Positions 10,157 to 18,051 are shown, counted from the first letter of the stretch. The stretch: DNA of 22,866 nucleotides from Pseudomonadota bacterium (GCA_023431055.1 JAEYXX010000023.1:1-22866); one strand, 5' to 3'. Translations and numbers: made by a program. Notes: generated by a model not told the origin, from the sequence alone.

Positions 10157-10203
10157 TGGTCGGGACGGAGTGATTCGAACACTCGACCCCTTGCACCCCA
10201 TGC
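10157..10203 (-). pseudogene. 3' half of tRNA-Pro(GGG), likely att scar
   Basis: On the minus strand this 47-nt piece contains the end of the anticodon loop with GGG, the 3' side of the anticodon stem (GCAAG), the variable region, a complete T arm (GAGTG TTCGAAT CACTC), the acceptor 3' strand CGTCCCG, discriminator A and an encoded CCA. The 5' half (acceptor, D arm, 5' anticodon strand CTTGC) is missing; the flanking CCGGC does not pair. The break falls at the anticodon loop, where many tyrosine recombinases that target tRNA genes cross over. I read it as the distal att site of an integrated element extending toward higher coordinates. An intact copy would be expected at the other end. Confidence 0.85.
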
Positions 10204-10299
10204 CGGAGGTCGACCTTATAAGACATTGATTTTATTAGGATAAATTTGAGCGCTCGCTGCAGCCATTGCTCTACTCTATCCGACGGTTATCAACGATTC

Positions 10300-10316
10300 C
10301 CCGCAAAAGTCCCTGA
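10300..10316 (+). repeat. 17-bp direct repeat, copy 2
   Basis: CCCGCAAAAGTCCCTGA is the second copy of the repeat at 10090-10106, with 16 of 17 bases identical. It lies between the tRNA scar and the DUF3883 gene. Confidence 0.55.
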
Positions 10317-10388
10317 GCAGATCGGCACCGAGCCAAATCCATTGCAGCAACCTTCAGCCGCACAATGCCTGTCCCACATAGCCGCGGC

Positions 10389-11525
10389 TTACTCAACAAA
10401 GCTTCGAAAGCTCGCCCGGTAATCAGTCGGCTTAAGGTGAACGTGCTGGTCTAGATCGCCGCTCAGGATGAACAGACGCGGCCCCTCCCTGAACTGAAAC
10501 ACACGGTACAGGTGGAACTGCTCGCAGACCTCCCTGGAGAACTCCAGCTCGTTGTGGCTAACAAGAAATGATGATCCCAAGCCGCCGTTGGTGGTTTTCA
10601 CTTCAATGAAGCGATGACGCGCGTCGCCTTCAAACGACAGGATATCGAACCCGGCTCCGTCACCCTGGGAGTCCGATACCCAGTCCAATCGCTGGAACAG
10701 CTCCGGGTGCCCTGACTCGGTCAGGCGCTGTTGTTCGAATTCAATGACCCACTGCTCACCTGCCCTACCCAGCTTCCGATTGGCCTCATCACGCGCGGCG
10801 TAATCAAGTTTACGGGGCATCCGGTTTGGCACCTGGCTCGGAGCGCGAACAAGTGCCTCGCGCTTCGGAGCCTCGACAAGGGCTGCGAGGTAGGTCCTTT
10901 CACCGGGGAGCTTCACCTCCTCCAATGCATCAACGACGGTAGCGACCGCCTGCTGATTTTTTAGGACGTAGGCCTGCACGGACTTGCGCAGCAGAAGCTG
11001 ACTATTACCGCGGGGCTTGTATCCGTTGATGTATGGCAGCCCCAGGGCGTCAAGAACGGCGCTGATGTTTTGATGTTTTAGCTCGACAGAGGACTTGCTG
11101 CGGCCATTGAGCAGCCGCCGCAAGGCTTGGTTGTGCTCGGACTTGTTGTAGCTTTGCCCCTCTGCTTCTGCGCGCAGCATTTCAAAGTAGTCGCGCACAG
11201 TGGCTTCGACTTCGGCTTCAGACCAGTCCTCGCCAATCCGGATGATGGTAAAACCAAGGTTGGAAAGCAGCGGAACGACAGTCGCCTCACCACCGGAAAA
11301 ACTGTCAGCAGTCAGAGGGCCCTTGTCGGGAAACTGTTTACCGTAGGCGACACCGGCAATGGCTTTGGAATCGCAGTCGACACCAGTTTTCGGATCGCGC
11401 ACCAGAAAATCTCTGGACTTACCAAAGCCATAGCGTTCAAGAAATTTTGTGCGGCCCAGCTGAACAAATTCGTCGATAGCAGCCTGCACCGCAGAAGGGC
11501 TTCGAAGCAGAGAGAGCTGTGACAT
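10389..11525 (-). CDS. ScoMcrA-head / DUF3883 nuclease-like protein
   Basis: The 378-residue protein has an N-terminal domain (about 10-100) resembling the ScoMcrA N-terminal head: GRTKFLERYGFGKSRDF, DSKAIAGVAYG, then PLTADSFSGGEATVVPLLSNLGF. A middle segment (about 125-176) has NKSEHNQALRRLLNGRS and LKHQNISAVLDALGLPYI. A C-terminal DUF3883 (NO VEIN) domain (about 248-352) has KLGRAGEQWV, GAGFDILSF and RFIEVKTT. Asp294, Glu308 and Lys310 form a PD-(D/E)xK-like site. Related modules occur in restriction and defence proteins, so a DNA-targeting defence role is plausible but unproven. I chose the ATG at 11525, preceded by AAGGA; an in-frame ATG at 11633 lacks support. It stands alone, next to the tRNA-Pro scar. 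Confidence 0.8.
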   Translation of the reverse strand: MSQLSLLRSPSAVQAAIDEFVQLGRTKFLERYGFGKSRDFLVRDPKTGVDCDSKAIAGVAYGKQFPDKGPLTADSFSGGEATVVPLLSNLGFTIIRIGEDWSEAEVEATVRDYFEMLRAEAEGQSYNKSEHNQALRRLLNGRSKSSVELKHQNISAVLDALGLPYINGYKPRGNSQLLLRKSVQAYVLKNQQAVATVVDALEEVKLPGERTYLAALVEAPKREALVRAPSQVPNRMPRKLDYAARDEANRKLGRAGEQWVIEFEQQRLTESGHPELFQRLDWVSDSQGDGAGFDILSFEGDARHRFIEVKTTNGGLGSSFLVSHNELEFSREVCEQFHLYRVFQFREGPRLFILSGDLDQHVHLKPTDYRASFRSFVE

Positions 11526-11931
11526 AACCAGCAAGTCCTTATGTGGCAGAGGTAAGCCCCTCAAGGAGCTTATCGCGTTCAGATGGAGGGACAACCAAGC
11601 TTGGCCGTGAGGCTGCAGACCGCACGCGGTCACCTAACGTTAGCTAGTTGTTCTTTTAAACCAACCGAGTCCCAATCAGAGCCCCATCGATTGCATCATC
11701 TCACTTTCACTAACCGCCTAGATGCTCAATCACGAAAGCCTATCAGCGTACCCAGTGCAGACAGAGCCCTTCTTAGTCCTTACGTGATGAGTGCCGAACA
11801 CTGAACGAGTTCTACCACCCCATTCCCACAGACGATTAGAAAATGGCTAAAAACTTAAAATCTTGCCGGACGACTCTGCAGCGCGGTGGGGCCTGCAGCG
11901 TTACGATGTAGGCGAATAGAGCTGCCCAAGC

Positions 11932-12048
11932 CTAATCACAATCTCGATAAGATTGATGGCCAACACGCTCTCGTTTGAGCAAACCAAAGAAGCCTTCGCA
12001 GAAAGCATTGGAATAGCTCGCCTTCCGTCGTGGATACAGGATGAACCT
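11932..12048 (-). pseudogene. IS3-family transposase C-terminal remnant
   Basis: Between two stop codons the minus strand encodes about 37 residues containing RRKASYSNAFCEGFFGLLK followed by RERV. This matches the C-terminal DDE integrase signature of IS3-family OrfB transposases (pattern DNA-x2-E-x-FF-x2-LK-x-E), including the last catalytic Glu. The usual Asp before Asn-Ala is Ser here. Stops on both sides and the absence of the rest of the gene show a decayed fragment. No matching terminal inverted repeats were recognised. Confidence 0.65.
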
Positions 12049-12070
12049 TCACCCAGCTTTTAGGCCCCGT

Positions 12071-12108
12071 AGAATGATCGTTGTCAGCAAGAGAAAAACG
12101 ATCATTCT
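12071..12108. repeat. 12-bp perfect inverted repeat past nitH
   Basis: AGAATGATCGTT (12071-12082) and AACGATCATTCT (12097-12108) form a perfect 12-bp stem with a 14-nt loop. It lies 26 bp past the nitH stop, so it could end or stabilise the nit operon transcript, but no T-run follows on either strand. It may instead belong to the adjacent decayed insertion sequence. Confidence 0.55.
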
Positions 12109-12133
12109 AAGGTGGCCACTTAGGCAATCCAGC

Positions 12134-13399
12134 TCAGCCCATGGCTGCCTTTCTTTGTCGGGTGATGCATTGGACCAAATATTCGGCGTCGCGAGCGACT
12201 CCCGAGAATCGCCCGGAACCCCATGTATACAGCCAGGGCAGACCAAGGAAATACAGACCGGAAAGTGAGGTGACACCACGGTTATGCACCGGATGACCGC
12301 GGCCATTGAATACCCCGGCATCGATCCAGGAAAAATCCGGGCTGAAACCGATGCACCAGATGATGCTGGTGATGCCAGCCTGCCGCAGATTCAACTCGGT
12401 TGGCACCTGATGCGGGCGCCACACCGGCTGGTAGATCTCACCGGGCGGCGCATCGATGCCCTTCTCGGCAATGTAGGCATCAATGCTGGCGTTGATCCGG
12501 TTATAAACCGCATCGGCAGCATCCAGCCTGGCTTGCAGATCCTCAGTGAAGGTCAGCGTCTCGCCGTCGAGACGCTGCAGCAGGCCGAACAACTGCATGC
12601 CTTCGAGGGCAAACTTGCGCAGGTCGATATCACGCCCGCCGTCGCGACCGGTCACATAGTGGTTGGTGTTGTCGCGCACTCCTTCGCGTAGCGGATGCTG
12701 GTCGACCCCGATGTCGTAGTAGCCCATATCCGCCAGCCAGTCGACCACGTCGCGGCCACGGTGAAAGCGCGCACAACGCGGGGCATCACCGACAGCCAGA
12801 TACACCTTGCGCCCAGCCAGGTGCAAATCCTCGGCGATCTGCGCGCCGGATTGCCCCGAGCCAACCACCAGCACGCTGCCCTCGGGCAGCGCCTGCGGGT
12901 TGCGATACTGCTCGGAATGCAACTGAAGGATGTTGGCCGGCAAGCGCTCGGCCAGGCGCGGAATGATCGGCACGTGATAACCGCCAGAGGCGACGATGAC
13001 TTGATCGGCGGTAAATTCGCCAGCGCTGGTCTGCACCGCATAACCACCTTGCGGGCGTGGCGTCACACGCTGCACCGCAACCCCCTCGCGAACCGGCGCA
13101 TTGACGCTGCGAATGAAACCGTCGAGGTAATCGATAATTTCCTCACGCTTCATGAAGCCGTGCGGGTCGTCCCCGGCATAGGGGTAGCCCGGCAGCGCAC
13201 ACTGCCAATTCGGCGTGACCAGGCAGAAGGCATCCCAGCGCTGGGTACGCCAGCTGTGGGTGAGGCTGTGCTTTTCCAGCAGCAGATGATCGATACCCTG
13301 CTGCTGCAGGTAGTAACTGGCCGACAGACCGGCCTGCCCCCCACCGACAATGATGACCTGATGATGGGGAACCTGTACGGATTTGAGATGACTGGGCAT
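12134..13399 (-). CDS. nitH: Nit1C FAD-dependent oxidoreductase (MSMEG_0569 type)
   Basis: The 421-residue flavoprotein of the monooxygenase/thioredoxin-reductase type belongs to the MSMEG_0569 family found only in Nit1-type clusters. It has an N-terminal FAD Rossmann motif VIIVGGGQAGLSASYYL (starting near residue 15), a second dinucleotide motif VLVVGSGQSGAQIAEDL for NAD(P)H, and a C-terminal segment GLYFLGLPWLYTWGSGRF. The substrate is not established. In P. pseudoalcaligenes CECT5344 the matching gene is the last of the nit cluster for assimilation of cyanide and nitriles. A GAGGAG site precedes the ATG. It is the last gene of the nitBCDEFGH series, 39 bp after nitG. Confidence 0.88.
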   Translation of the reverse strand: MPSHLKSVQVPHHQVIIVGGGQAGLSASYYLQQQGIDHLLLEKHSLTHSWRTQRWDAFCLVTPNWQCALPGYPYAGDDPHGFMKREEIIDYLDGFIRSVNAPVREGVAVQRVTPRPQGGYAVQTSAGEFTADQVIVASGGYHVPIIPRLAERLPANILQLHSEQYRNPQALPEGSVLVVGSGQSGAQIAEDLHLAGRKVYLAVGDAPRCARFHRGRDVVDWLADMGYYDIGVDQHPLREGVRDNTNHYVTGRDGGRDIDLRKFALEGMQLFGLLQRLDGETLTFTEDLQARLDAADAVYNRINASIDAYIAEKGIDAPPGEIYQPVWRPHQVPTELNLRQAGITSIIWCIGFSPDFSWIDAGVFNGRGHPVHNRGVTSLSGLYFLGLPWLYTWGSGRFSGVARDAEYLVQCITRQRKAAMG

Positions 13400-13438
13400 T
13401 GCACGCTCCTCGGGTAACTGGTGCGATGGAAATGACAG

Positions 13439-13756
13439 CTAGAAAGAGCTCCAGCCGCTGTTGACCTGACCGGCATGGGCCGTTTGCATATCGAGAATCT
13501 GCACCTGGCCACCTTCGAAGCCGCGCGCGTGGTATCGCAGGGCGCTCAGGGTGTCCATGGCCGAACTGCAGTAGAAGCCTTTGACATCCTTGACCCGCTC
13601 GGAAGCCGCATTGAGGGCGTTCTCGGCACGCAGGATGAAATCCTCGAGCGCGTAGCTGGAGCCCGCGCAGAGGTGCTCGTAGATGATGGTGGACGGTGAA
13701 TAACCGGACATTTCCTGGCCATCGGGCCAGCGCAGTTTGAAGTTGACGGCAGGCAT
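13439..13756 (-). CDS. nitG: Nit1C small protein (MSMEG_0570 type)
   Basis: The 105-residue protein of the MSMEG_0570 family ('nitrogen starvation response') begins MPAVNFKLRWPDGQEMSGYS, the family's conserved start. No catalytic motif or membrane segment is visible, and its biochemical role is unknown. I chose the ATG at 13756 over an in-frame ATG at 13771 because it gives the family-typical N-terminus and sits 1 bp past the nitF stop (TGA-G-ATG), with GAGG about 9 nt upstream. The tight spacing suggests translational coupling with nitF. Confidence 0.86.
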   Translation of the reverse strand: MPAVNFKLRWPDGQEMSGYSPSTIIYEHLCAGSSYALEDFILRAENALNAASERVKDVKGFYCSSAMDTLSALRYHARGFEGGQVQILDMQTAHAGQVNSGWSSF

Positions 13757-13757
13757 C

Positions 13758-14780
13758 TCAGCATTCCTCACTCATAGGGGTAGATTGGGTGAAACCGGTG
13801 AATGGGCGTTGCCCGAGATTCCAGAACTCCATGACCTCGCCGCCCATCCCGACCTGCAGACTGGCGCTGTCGTCGATCTGACCAATGCGCGCACAGGTCA
13901 GCCCCTCCAGGGCGAAGGCGGTGTGCACGTCGGCCCAGGCGCTTTCCTCCAGGGTCAGCAAAAAGCCATAACTGGGAAACGCCTGCAGCCAGCGCAGCAG
14001 GTCGCCGTCGTCCGGGCACGGCAATCCATCGAGTTCAAGCCTCGCGCCACAGCCGGTCGGCTCCAGCAGCATCAGCAGAGTGCCCAATAGCCCGGCGTTG
14101 CTGATGTCCTTGGCGGCGGCAAGCAAGCCGCCCTCGGCCAGACGCGGTAGCACATCGAGCTGGCTGCGCAGGCGCTCGCAGGAACGTTTCTCGAAGGCTT
14201 TCCAATAGGGCACGCCGGGGTGCCAGCGGCCATCCAGATCCACGGCCATCGCCAGTACCTGACCAGGCGCGACATGCAGGTTGGAGAGCAGCCGGTGAGC
14301 GATGCCGGTGATGGCCACCGCCAAGCCAGCACGGGCATCGGCGCCCTGGTGGGTATGCCCGCCGGCCAGCAGCAGGCCATAGGACTGGCAGGCCTCGCGA
14401 ATGCCCTGAAGCAACTGCTCGGCCTTATCCTCGTCATGGTGCCAGTAGGCATTGACCACTGCCGTGGGACGCCCGCCCATGGCGGCGATATCGCTGACGT
14501 TGGCCATCACCGCCGACCAGCCGGCGAACCAGGGGCTGGATTCGACGAAGGCCGGCAACATGCCTTCGATGGCCAACAACTGGTAATGCTCGCCGCAACG
14601 TATGGCCGCCGTGTCATCGCCGGGCAGTGCATAACGGGCATCACCCTGCGGCAGCGAGCCGGACAACCCCTGGGCCGGTCGCTGAATGGCCTGCTTGGCG
14701 CGCATCGCCGGGGTGTCGTGCAGTGCCGCGAGCAGTTCGCTCAGGCCAGTGGCTGAGGTCTTGCGCAATGCCTCAGCCAT
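13758..14780 (-). CDS. nitF: Nit1C AIR-synthase-like protein (Sll0787 type)
   Basis: The 340-residue protein is related to PurM/ThiL/SelD/HypE ATP-dependent enzymes and matches the Sll0787 family of Nit1 clusters. The nucleotide-binding motif ALPGDDTAAI (51-60) is followed by VMANVSDIAAMGGRP and LLAGGHTHQG, typical of the AIR-synthase fold, and DISNAGLLGTLLMLLE marks the C-terminal domain. Relatives activate a carbonyl or amide oxygen, or another small group, using ATP. The substrate here is unknown, but a step in cyanide or nitrile metabolism is implied by the cluster. The ATG overlaps the end of nitE by 8 nt and has an AAGGAG site. Confidence 0.88.
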   Translation of the reverse strand: MAEALRKTSATGLSELLAALHDTPAMRAKQAIQRPAQGLSGSLPQGDARYALPGDDTAAIRCGEHYQLLAIEGMLPAFVESSPWFAGWSAVMANVSDIAAMGGRPTAVVNAYWHHDEDKAEQLLQGIREACQSYGLLLAGGHTHQGADARAGLAVAITGIAHRLLSNLHVAPGQVLAMAVDLDGRWHPGVPYWKAFEKRSCERLRSQLDVLPRLAEGGLLAAAKDISNAGLLGTLLMLLEPTGCGARLELDGLPCPDDGDLLRWLQAFPSYGFLLTLEESAWADVHTAFALEGLTCARIGQIDDSASLQVGMGGEVMEFWNLGQRPFTGFTQSTPMSEEC

Positions 14781-15333
14781 GACGCCGCTCCTTGAGGGGC
14801 AGCAACGACACCTCGCGTGGCATGAAGGGATAGCGCGCCAGGTTCGCCTGCATCAGCACGTGCTCGCGCTCGAGCAATTGCAACGACCGCAAACTCTGCC
14901 AGTGCAGGCCGTGGAACCAGGCTTCGTTATGCGCCTGCACGGTGGCCAGAAAGGTGTGACAGCCCAGCTCGATAGCTCGTGACACCGCCTCGTTGACCAG
15001 CGCCTTGCCGATCATGCCGTGGCGGCGATAGTCGCGCTCCACGCACAGACGGCCGCCATACCACAGCCCCGGCGCCTGCTCGTAGATGCGTACCGCACCG
15101 ACCACCCGGTCGGCCACGCCACAGTTGTAGGCGACGGCAACGATCGGCAGGGCCTGGAAGTCGTGCGTATCACGATCCTGGGCGAACAGCCCCTGCTCGT
15201 CGGCGAAGACCGCACGGCGCAAGCGGTAGTAGGCTTCCCGCTCCCAGCGCTCGGTGGCAGGCTTGACCAGCAGATCGCCGGTGAGGAAGTCGCGAAAGGT
15301 GTCGTCATTCAAGGCGAAGGCATGCTCGGCCAT
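14773..15333 (-). CDS. nitE: Nit1C GNAT N-acetyltransferase (Sll0786 type)
   Basis: The 186-residue protein has a GNAT fold. The acetyl-CoA pyrophosphate-binding loop is RRHGMIG (103-109), preceded by LWYGGRLCVERDYR. Members next to nit nitrilases form the MSMEG_0567/Sll0786 family. The acceptor is unknown; an amino or amide group on a cluster intermediate is plausible. I chose the ATG at 15333 because GAGGGA lies just upstream and the start falls 11 bp after the nitD stop. An in-frame ATG at 15381 would overlap nitD and lacks a good site. The end overlaps nitF by 8 nt. Confidence 0.86.
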   Translation of the reverse strand: MAEHAFALNDDTFRDFLTGDLLVKPATERWEREAYYRLRRAVFADEQGLFAQDRDTHDFQALPIVAVAYNCGVADRVVGAVRIYEQAPGLWYGGRLCVERDYRRHGMIGKALVNEAVSRAIELGCHTFLATVQAHNEAWFHGLHWQSLRSLQLLEREHVLMQANLARYPFMPREVSLLPLKERRHG

Positions 15334-15344
15334 GGTCGTTTCCC

Positions 15345-16445
15345 TCACTCGTGGCGTTTCAAGGCCGAACAGGCGCCACACTTGGCGCAGCCAGCCTTGA
15401 TCTGTTCGGAATGCAGCCCGTGCCGCTGCAGGCTGGCACCAATGCGCGGATACAGGCGCTGCATGAAGGCGCTGTCGGGCTTGGGGTGCTGAGCCAGCGG
15501 CGTGCCGTCGATGGGAACGAAAGGCACTACGAAGGGGTAGACGCCCATTGCCGCCAGGCGCTCGGCCATGGCCACGATGGCCTCTTCGCTATCGCCCAGC
15601 CCGGCCAGGATGTAGGTGCTGACCTGGCCACGCCCGAAGACCTCGACGGCCGCCGCGAAAGCCGAGAAATAACGCGCCAGCGGCACCTGCGCCTTGCCCG
15701 GCATGATCCGCTGGCGCACCTCGTCGGTGACCGCCTCCAAGTGCATGCCCAGCGAGACCACGCCGCTGTCTTGCAGGCGCCGAAACCAGGCGTCCTCGTC
15801 CGGCGGCTCGCACTGCGCCTGGATCGGCAGAGCCACTGCCGCGGTAACGGCAGCGGCCGATTCGCAAAGGATGGCAGCACCACGGTCGGAGGTTTGCGGC
15901 GTGCCAGTGGTCATCACCATGTGCTTGACGCCATCGAGCTCCACCGCCGCTTTGGCCACCTCAGCGAGCTGGGCCGGGCGCTTGCGTGCTATGGTCTTGC
16001 CACTTTCCAGGGACTGGCCGATGGCGCAGAACTGGCAGGCACTGGCAGCATCGTTCATGCGGATGCAGTGCTGCAGCAACGTAGTGGCCAGCACGTCATC
16101 GCTGTGCAGGGTGGCGATCTTCCAGTAAGGGATGCCGTCGGCGGTGCTGCGTGCGTAGAAGTTCGGCACGCCTGGCACCTGCACCTGGCCCACCTGCTGG
16201 CCGTCGCGGTAGATCAGCGCCAGCTCGCCCGCACCCTGCGGACGCACTTCGTAGGGCGATAGCAACGAGGCCTGATTGAGCATCGGCACCATCGCGGTAT
16301 GCCCGCCCAACGACAGCGCCTTGTGATCGGAAGGCCCGGCGCCGCCCTTGCGCGACAGGCCGTGGCCGTCGTCCTGCCAGCGCGCGCCATGGCACTGCAG
16401 CTCGCTGAGCAGGTCCAGCGCGGCGATGCGTTCAGAGACTGACAT
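15345..16445 (-). CDS. nitD: Nit1C radical SAM protein (MSMEG_0568 type)
   Basis: The 366-residue protein of the MSMEG_0568 family has a radical SAM core. The cysteines sit in [17 protein letters not shown] (Cys127, Cys137, Cys140), a C-x9-C-x2-C pattern instead of the textbook C-x3-C-x2-C, which I take to be a family feature. A C-terminal GCAKCGACS (Cys353, Cys356, Cys359) could bind a second Fe-S cluster. [15 protein letters not shown] resembles the SAM-binding strand region. The reaction is unknown. The start at 16445 has GAGGAGG upstream and overlaps the nitC end by 14 nt; an in-frame ATG at 16496 lies further inside nitC. Confidence 0.88.
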   Translation of the reverse strand: MSVSERIAALDLLSELQCHGARWQDDGHGLSRKGGAGPSDHKALSLGGHTAMVPMLNQASLLSPYEVRPQGAGELALIYRDGQQVGQVQVPGVPNFYARSTADGIPYWKIATLHSDDVLATTLLQHCIRMNDAASACQFCAIGQSLESGKTIARKRPAQLAEVAKAAVELDGVKHMVMTTGTPQTSDRGAAILCESAAAVTAAVALPIQAQCEPPDEDAWFRRLQDSGVVSLGMHLEAVTDEVRQRIMPGKAQVPLARYFSAFAAAVEVFGRGQVSTYILAGLGDSEEAIVAMAERLAAMGVYPFVVPFVPIDGTPLAQHPKPDSAFMQRLYPRIGASLQRHGLHSEQIKAGCAKCGACSALKRHE

Positions 16446-17412
16446 GCTCGACCTCCTCGGCTTCATGCCGCCCCGGCAGCGCCGTGACGCGCTCATGCAG
16501 GTGGGCGGTAGGCGTGCGGTCGATCAGCAGGCTGAGCAGTTCCGGCCGGCTGTAGTGGCCGACCGAATCCATCATGCGCTTGCGCTTGTCGATCAGCGCC
16601 AGGTCGAGATCGGCGATCACCTCGCCCTCGCCGCTGCGCAGCGGCTCCCCCAGCAGCTTGCCTTCGGGGCTGACGATGGCGGTGAAGCAACCGCCGGAAA
16701 TCGGCCCCAGCCCACAGCCGGTATCGGCCATGATGCGCTGCTGCTGTTCCGGCTCCAGCCAGGCGGTGGCGTTGACCACGAAGCAGCCGGACTCCAGCGC
16801 ATGGTGGCGGATGCTGACCTCGATCTGCTCGGCGAAGATCTCCCCCACCAGCGAACCGGGAAACATCGCCGCATGAATCTGCTCGCCATCGGCCATCAGG
16901 GCATAGCGCGCCAGCGGGTTATAGTGCTCCCAGCAGGCCAGCGAGCCGATACGCCCGACCTGGCTGGCCACAGCACGCAGGCCAGAGCCATCGCCCTGCC
17001 CCCAGACCATACGCTCATGGTAGGTCGGAGTGATCTTGCGCCGATGCTGAATGAGGCTGCCATCGGCATCGAACAACAGTTGAGCGTTGTAGATCGTGCC
17101 ACCGTCACGCTCGTTGATGCCCAGCGACACCACCATCCGAGCTTCGCGACAGGCCTCGGCAATCGCGGCGGTCGCCGCCGACGGCACCTGCACCGACTCC
17201 TCGAGCAGGCGCAGATGCTCCTTGCCCATCATGAACGGCGGCTGCACAAAGGAGAAATAGGGGTAGTAAGGCACCACGGTTTCCGGGAAGACGGCAAACT
17301 GCACGCCCTCGCGGCCGAGGCGCAGGATGGTCTGGACGATCTTCTCGACAGTACCCTCGCGACTGTAGAGCACAGGCGAGAGCTGCACGGCAGCGGCACG
17401 GACGATGGCCAT
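16432..17412 (-). CDS. nitC: nitrilase of the Nit1C cluster
   Basis: The 326-residue protein belongs to branch 1 of the nitrilase superfamily (C-N hydrolases), in the Nit1/Nit6803 group. The catalytic triad is visible: Glu44 in [13 protein letters not shown], Lys126 in HRRKITPT and Cys160 in [11 protein letters not shown], with the second Glu133 in YHERMVWG. Nitrilases hydrolyse R-CN to the acid and ammonia. In P. pseudoalcaligenes CECT5344, NitC is needed for growth on cyanide, probably acting on organic nitriles formed from cyanide. The ATG has an AAGGAATT site. It lies 51 bp downstream of nitB, with a hairpin in the gap, and overlaps nitD by 14 nt. Confidence 0.94.
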   Translation of the reverse strand: MAIVRAAAVQLSPVLYSREGTVEKIVQTILRLGREGVQFAVFPETVVPYYPYFSFVQPPFMMGKEHLRLLEESVQVPSAATAAIAEACREARMVVSLGINERDGGTIYNAQLLFDADGSLIQHRRKITPTYHERMVWGQGDGSGLRAVASQVGRIGSLACWEHYNPLARYALMADGEQIHAAMFPGSLVGEIFAEQIEVSIRHHALESGCFVVNATAWLEPEQQQRIMADTGCGLGPISGGCFTAIVSPEGKLLGEPLRSGEGEVIADLDLALIDKRKRMMDSVGHYSRPELLSLLIDRTPTAHLHERVTALPGRHEAEEVEHVSL

Positions 17413-17435
17413 GGCGAATTCCTTGTACTAACGTG

Positions 17436-17455
17436 GCCCCTCCCGCAGGAGGGGC
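17436..17455. other. hairpin between nitB and nitC
   Basis: A perfect 8-bp GC-only-plus-one stem, GCCCCTCC / GGAGGGGC, with a 4-nt loop lies between the nitB stop and the nitC start. No T-run follows on the minus strand, so it is more likely an RNA-stability or processing element that sets a nitB:nitC ratio than a full terminator. Confidence 0.6.
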
Positions 17456-17463
17456 GGGATGGA

Positions 17464-17946
17464 TCAGGCAGTCCAGGTGTCGATGATCAGCGCGCCTTCG
17501 CGACGCATCAGCAAACGTAGATCCATCACGTCCAGCGGGTTGATGGCGCGGATGCCTTCGATCAGCGCTTTCTCGGTCTGCCCGTACAGGGCCTGCAGGG
17601 CGAAACGGCAGGCATAGACCTCACCACCTTCCTCGATGAACGCCTTGATCTGATTGTTGACCGCAAGGTGGCCGGGGAAGGCTTCATTGCCCAGCGTGGG
17701 GAAGCCACGCTGCACGCCAAGCTGCACGCCCGGCCCGTAGAGCAGCACCTTGGTCTCGAAGCCTTTGCGCAGCAGGCGTTTGGCCTGCAGCATGTTGACC
17801 AGGCCGATGGAACCCTCGAAAGCGATGGTGTGGAAGGTGATGAGGGCTTTCTCACCTGGCTCGGCCTTGACGTCCTCGAAAACCTTCTCTTCGTAGTTGA
17901 CCAGGAAGTCGCCGTCCTTGTAATGGGCGATATCGACGCTCGGCAT
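17464..17946 (-). CDS. nitB: Nit1C first-gene protein (MSMEG_0572/Sll0783 type)
   Basis: The 160-residue protein belongs to the MSMEG_0572/Sll0783 family, which is linked to nitrogen starvation in mycobacteria and cyanobacteria. The sequence [20 protein letters not shown], then [14 protein letters not shown] and [16 protein letters not shown], suggests a DsrE/DsrF-like alpha/beta fold with a Cys in the usual active-site strand. That fold assignment is inference. The function is unknown. It is the first gene of the operon: a sigma-54 promoter lies about 60 bp upstream, the leader has a hairpin, and GAGGAG precedes the ATG. Only a 17-nt gap plus a hairpin separates its end from the 51-bp nitB-nitC gap. 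Confidence 0.88.
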   Translation of the reverse strand: MPSVDIAHYKDGDFLVNYEEKVFEDVKAEPGEKALITFHTIAFEGSIGLVNMLQAKRLLRKGFETKVLLYGPGVQLGVQRGFPTLGNEAFPGHLAVNNQIKAFIEEGGEVYACRFALQALYGQTEKALIEGIRAINPLDVMDLRLLMRREGALIIDTWTA

Positions 17947-17972
17947 GGGTGCTCTCCTCTTCTGCTTTTCTT

Positions 17973-17991
17973 CACGGTGGAAGTCACCGTG
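17973..17991. other. hairpin in the nitB leader
   Basis: CACGGTG (17973-17979) and CACCGTG (17985-17991) form a perfect 7-bp stem with a 5-nt loop. It lies within the first 25 nt of the transcript predicted from the sigma-54 promoter, upstream of the nitB ribosome binding site. It could stabilise the RNA 5' end or be a DNA operator. Confidence 0.5.
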
Positions 17992-18005
17992 CTTGCAAGA
18001 GCTAG

Positions 18006-18021
18006 AGCGAAGGCTGTGCCA
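18006..18021 (-). promoter_or_regulatory. sigma-54 promoter of the nitB-H operon
   Basis: On the minus strand, TGGCACAGCCTTCGCT fits the RpoN consensus TGGCACR-N4-TTGCW, with the invariant GG (18019-18020) and GC (18007-18008) exactly 10 bp apart. The predicted start is near 17995, giving a leader of about 50 nt before nitB. The divergent gene encodes a sigma-54 activator, which strongly supports the call. Nitrogen-linked control through RpoN is expected. Confidence 0.88.
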
Positions 18022-18051
18022 GGTTTTCAGCTATTTATTTTTATTATTTCA

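Larger units (their letters stand above)
9868..10388. other. intergenic region with tRNA scar and repeats
   Basis: No protein gene is supported in this 521-bp stretch. It holds a terminator (10110-10139), the 3' half of tRNA-Pro (10157-10203) and a 17-bp near-perfect direct repeat (10090-10106 and 10300-10316). From 10204 the sequence becomes AT-richer, consistent with a junction to acquired DNA. Confidence 0.7.
11526..12133. other. gene-poor, lower-GC region with IS remnant
   Basis: No intact gene is supported in these 608 bp. The sequence is visibly AT-richer than its neighbours. It contains an IS3-family transposase remnant (11932-12048) and a 12-bp inverted repeat (12071-12108). It separates the DUF3883 gene from the nit operon. 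Confidence 0.65.

Noticed and set aside
10250..10288. A tRNA-like 5' piece (minus strand GTCGGATAG then TAGAGCAATGGC) next to the tRNA-Pro scar
   Set aside because: It resembles a D-arm with an 8-nt deletion but does not match tRNA-Pro and cannot pair with the 3' half, so chance similarity is likely.
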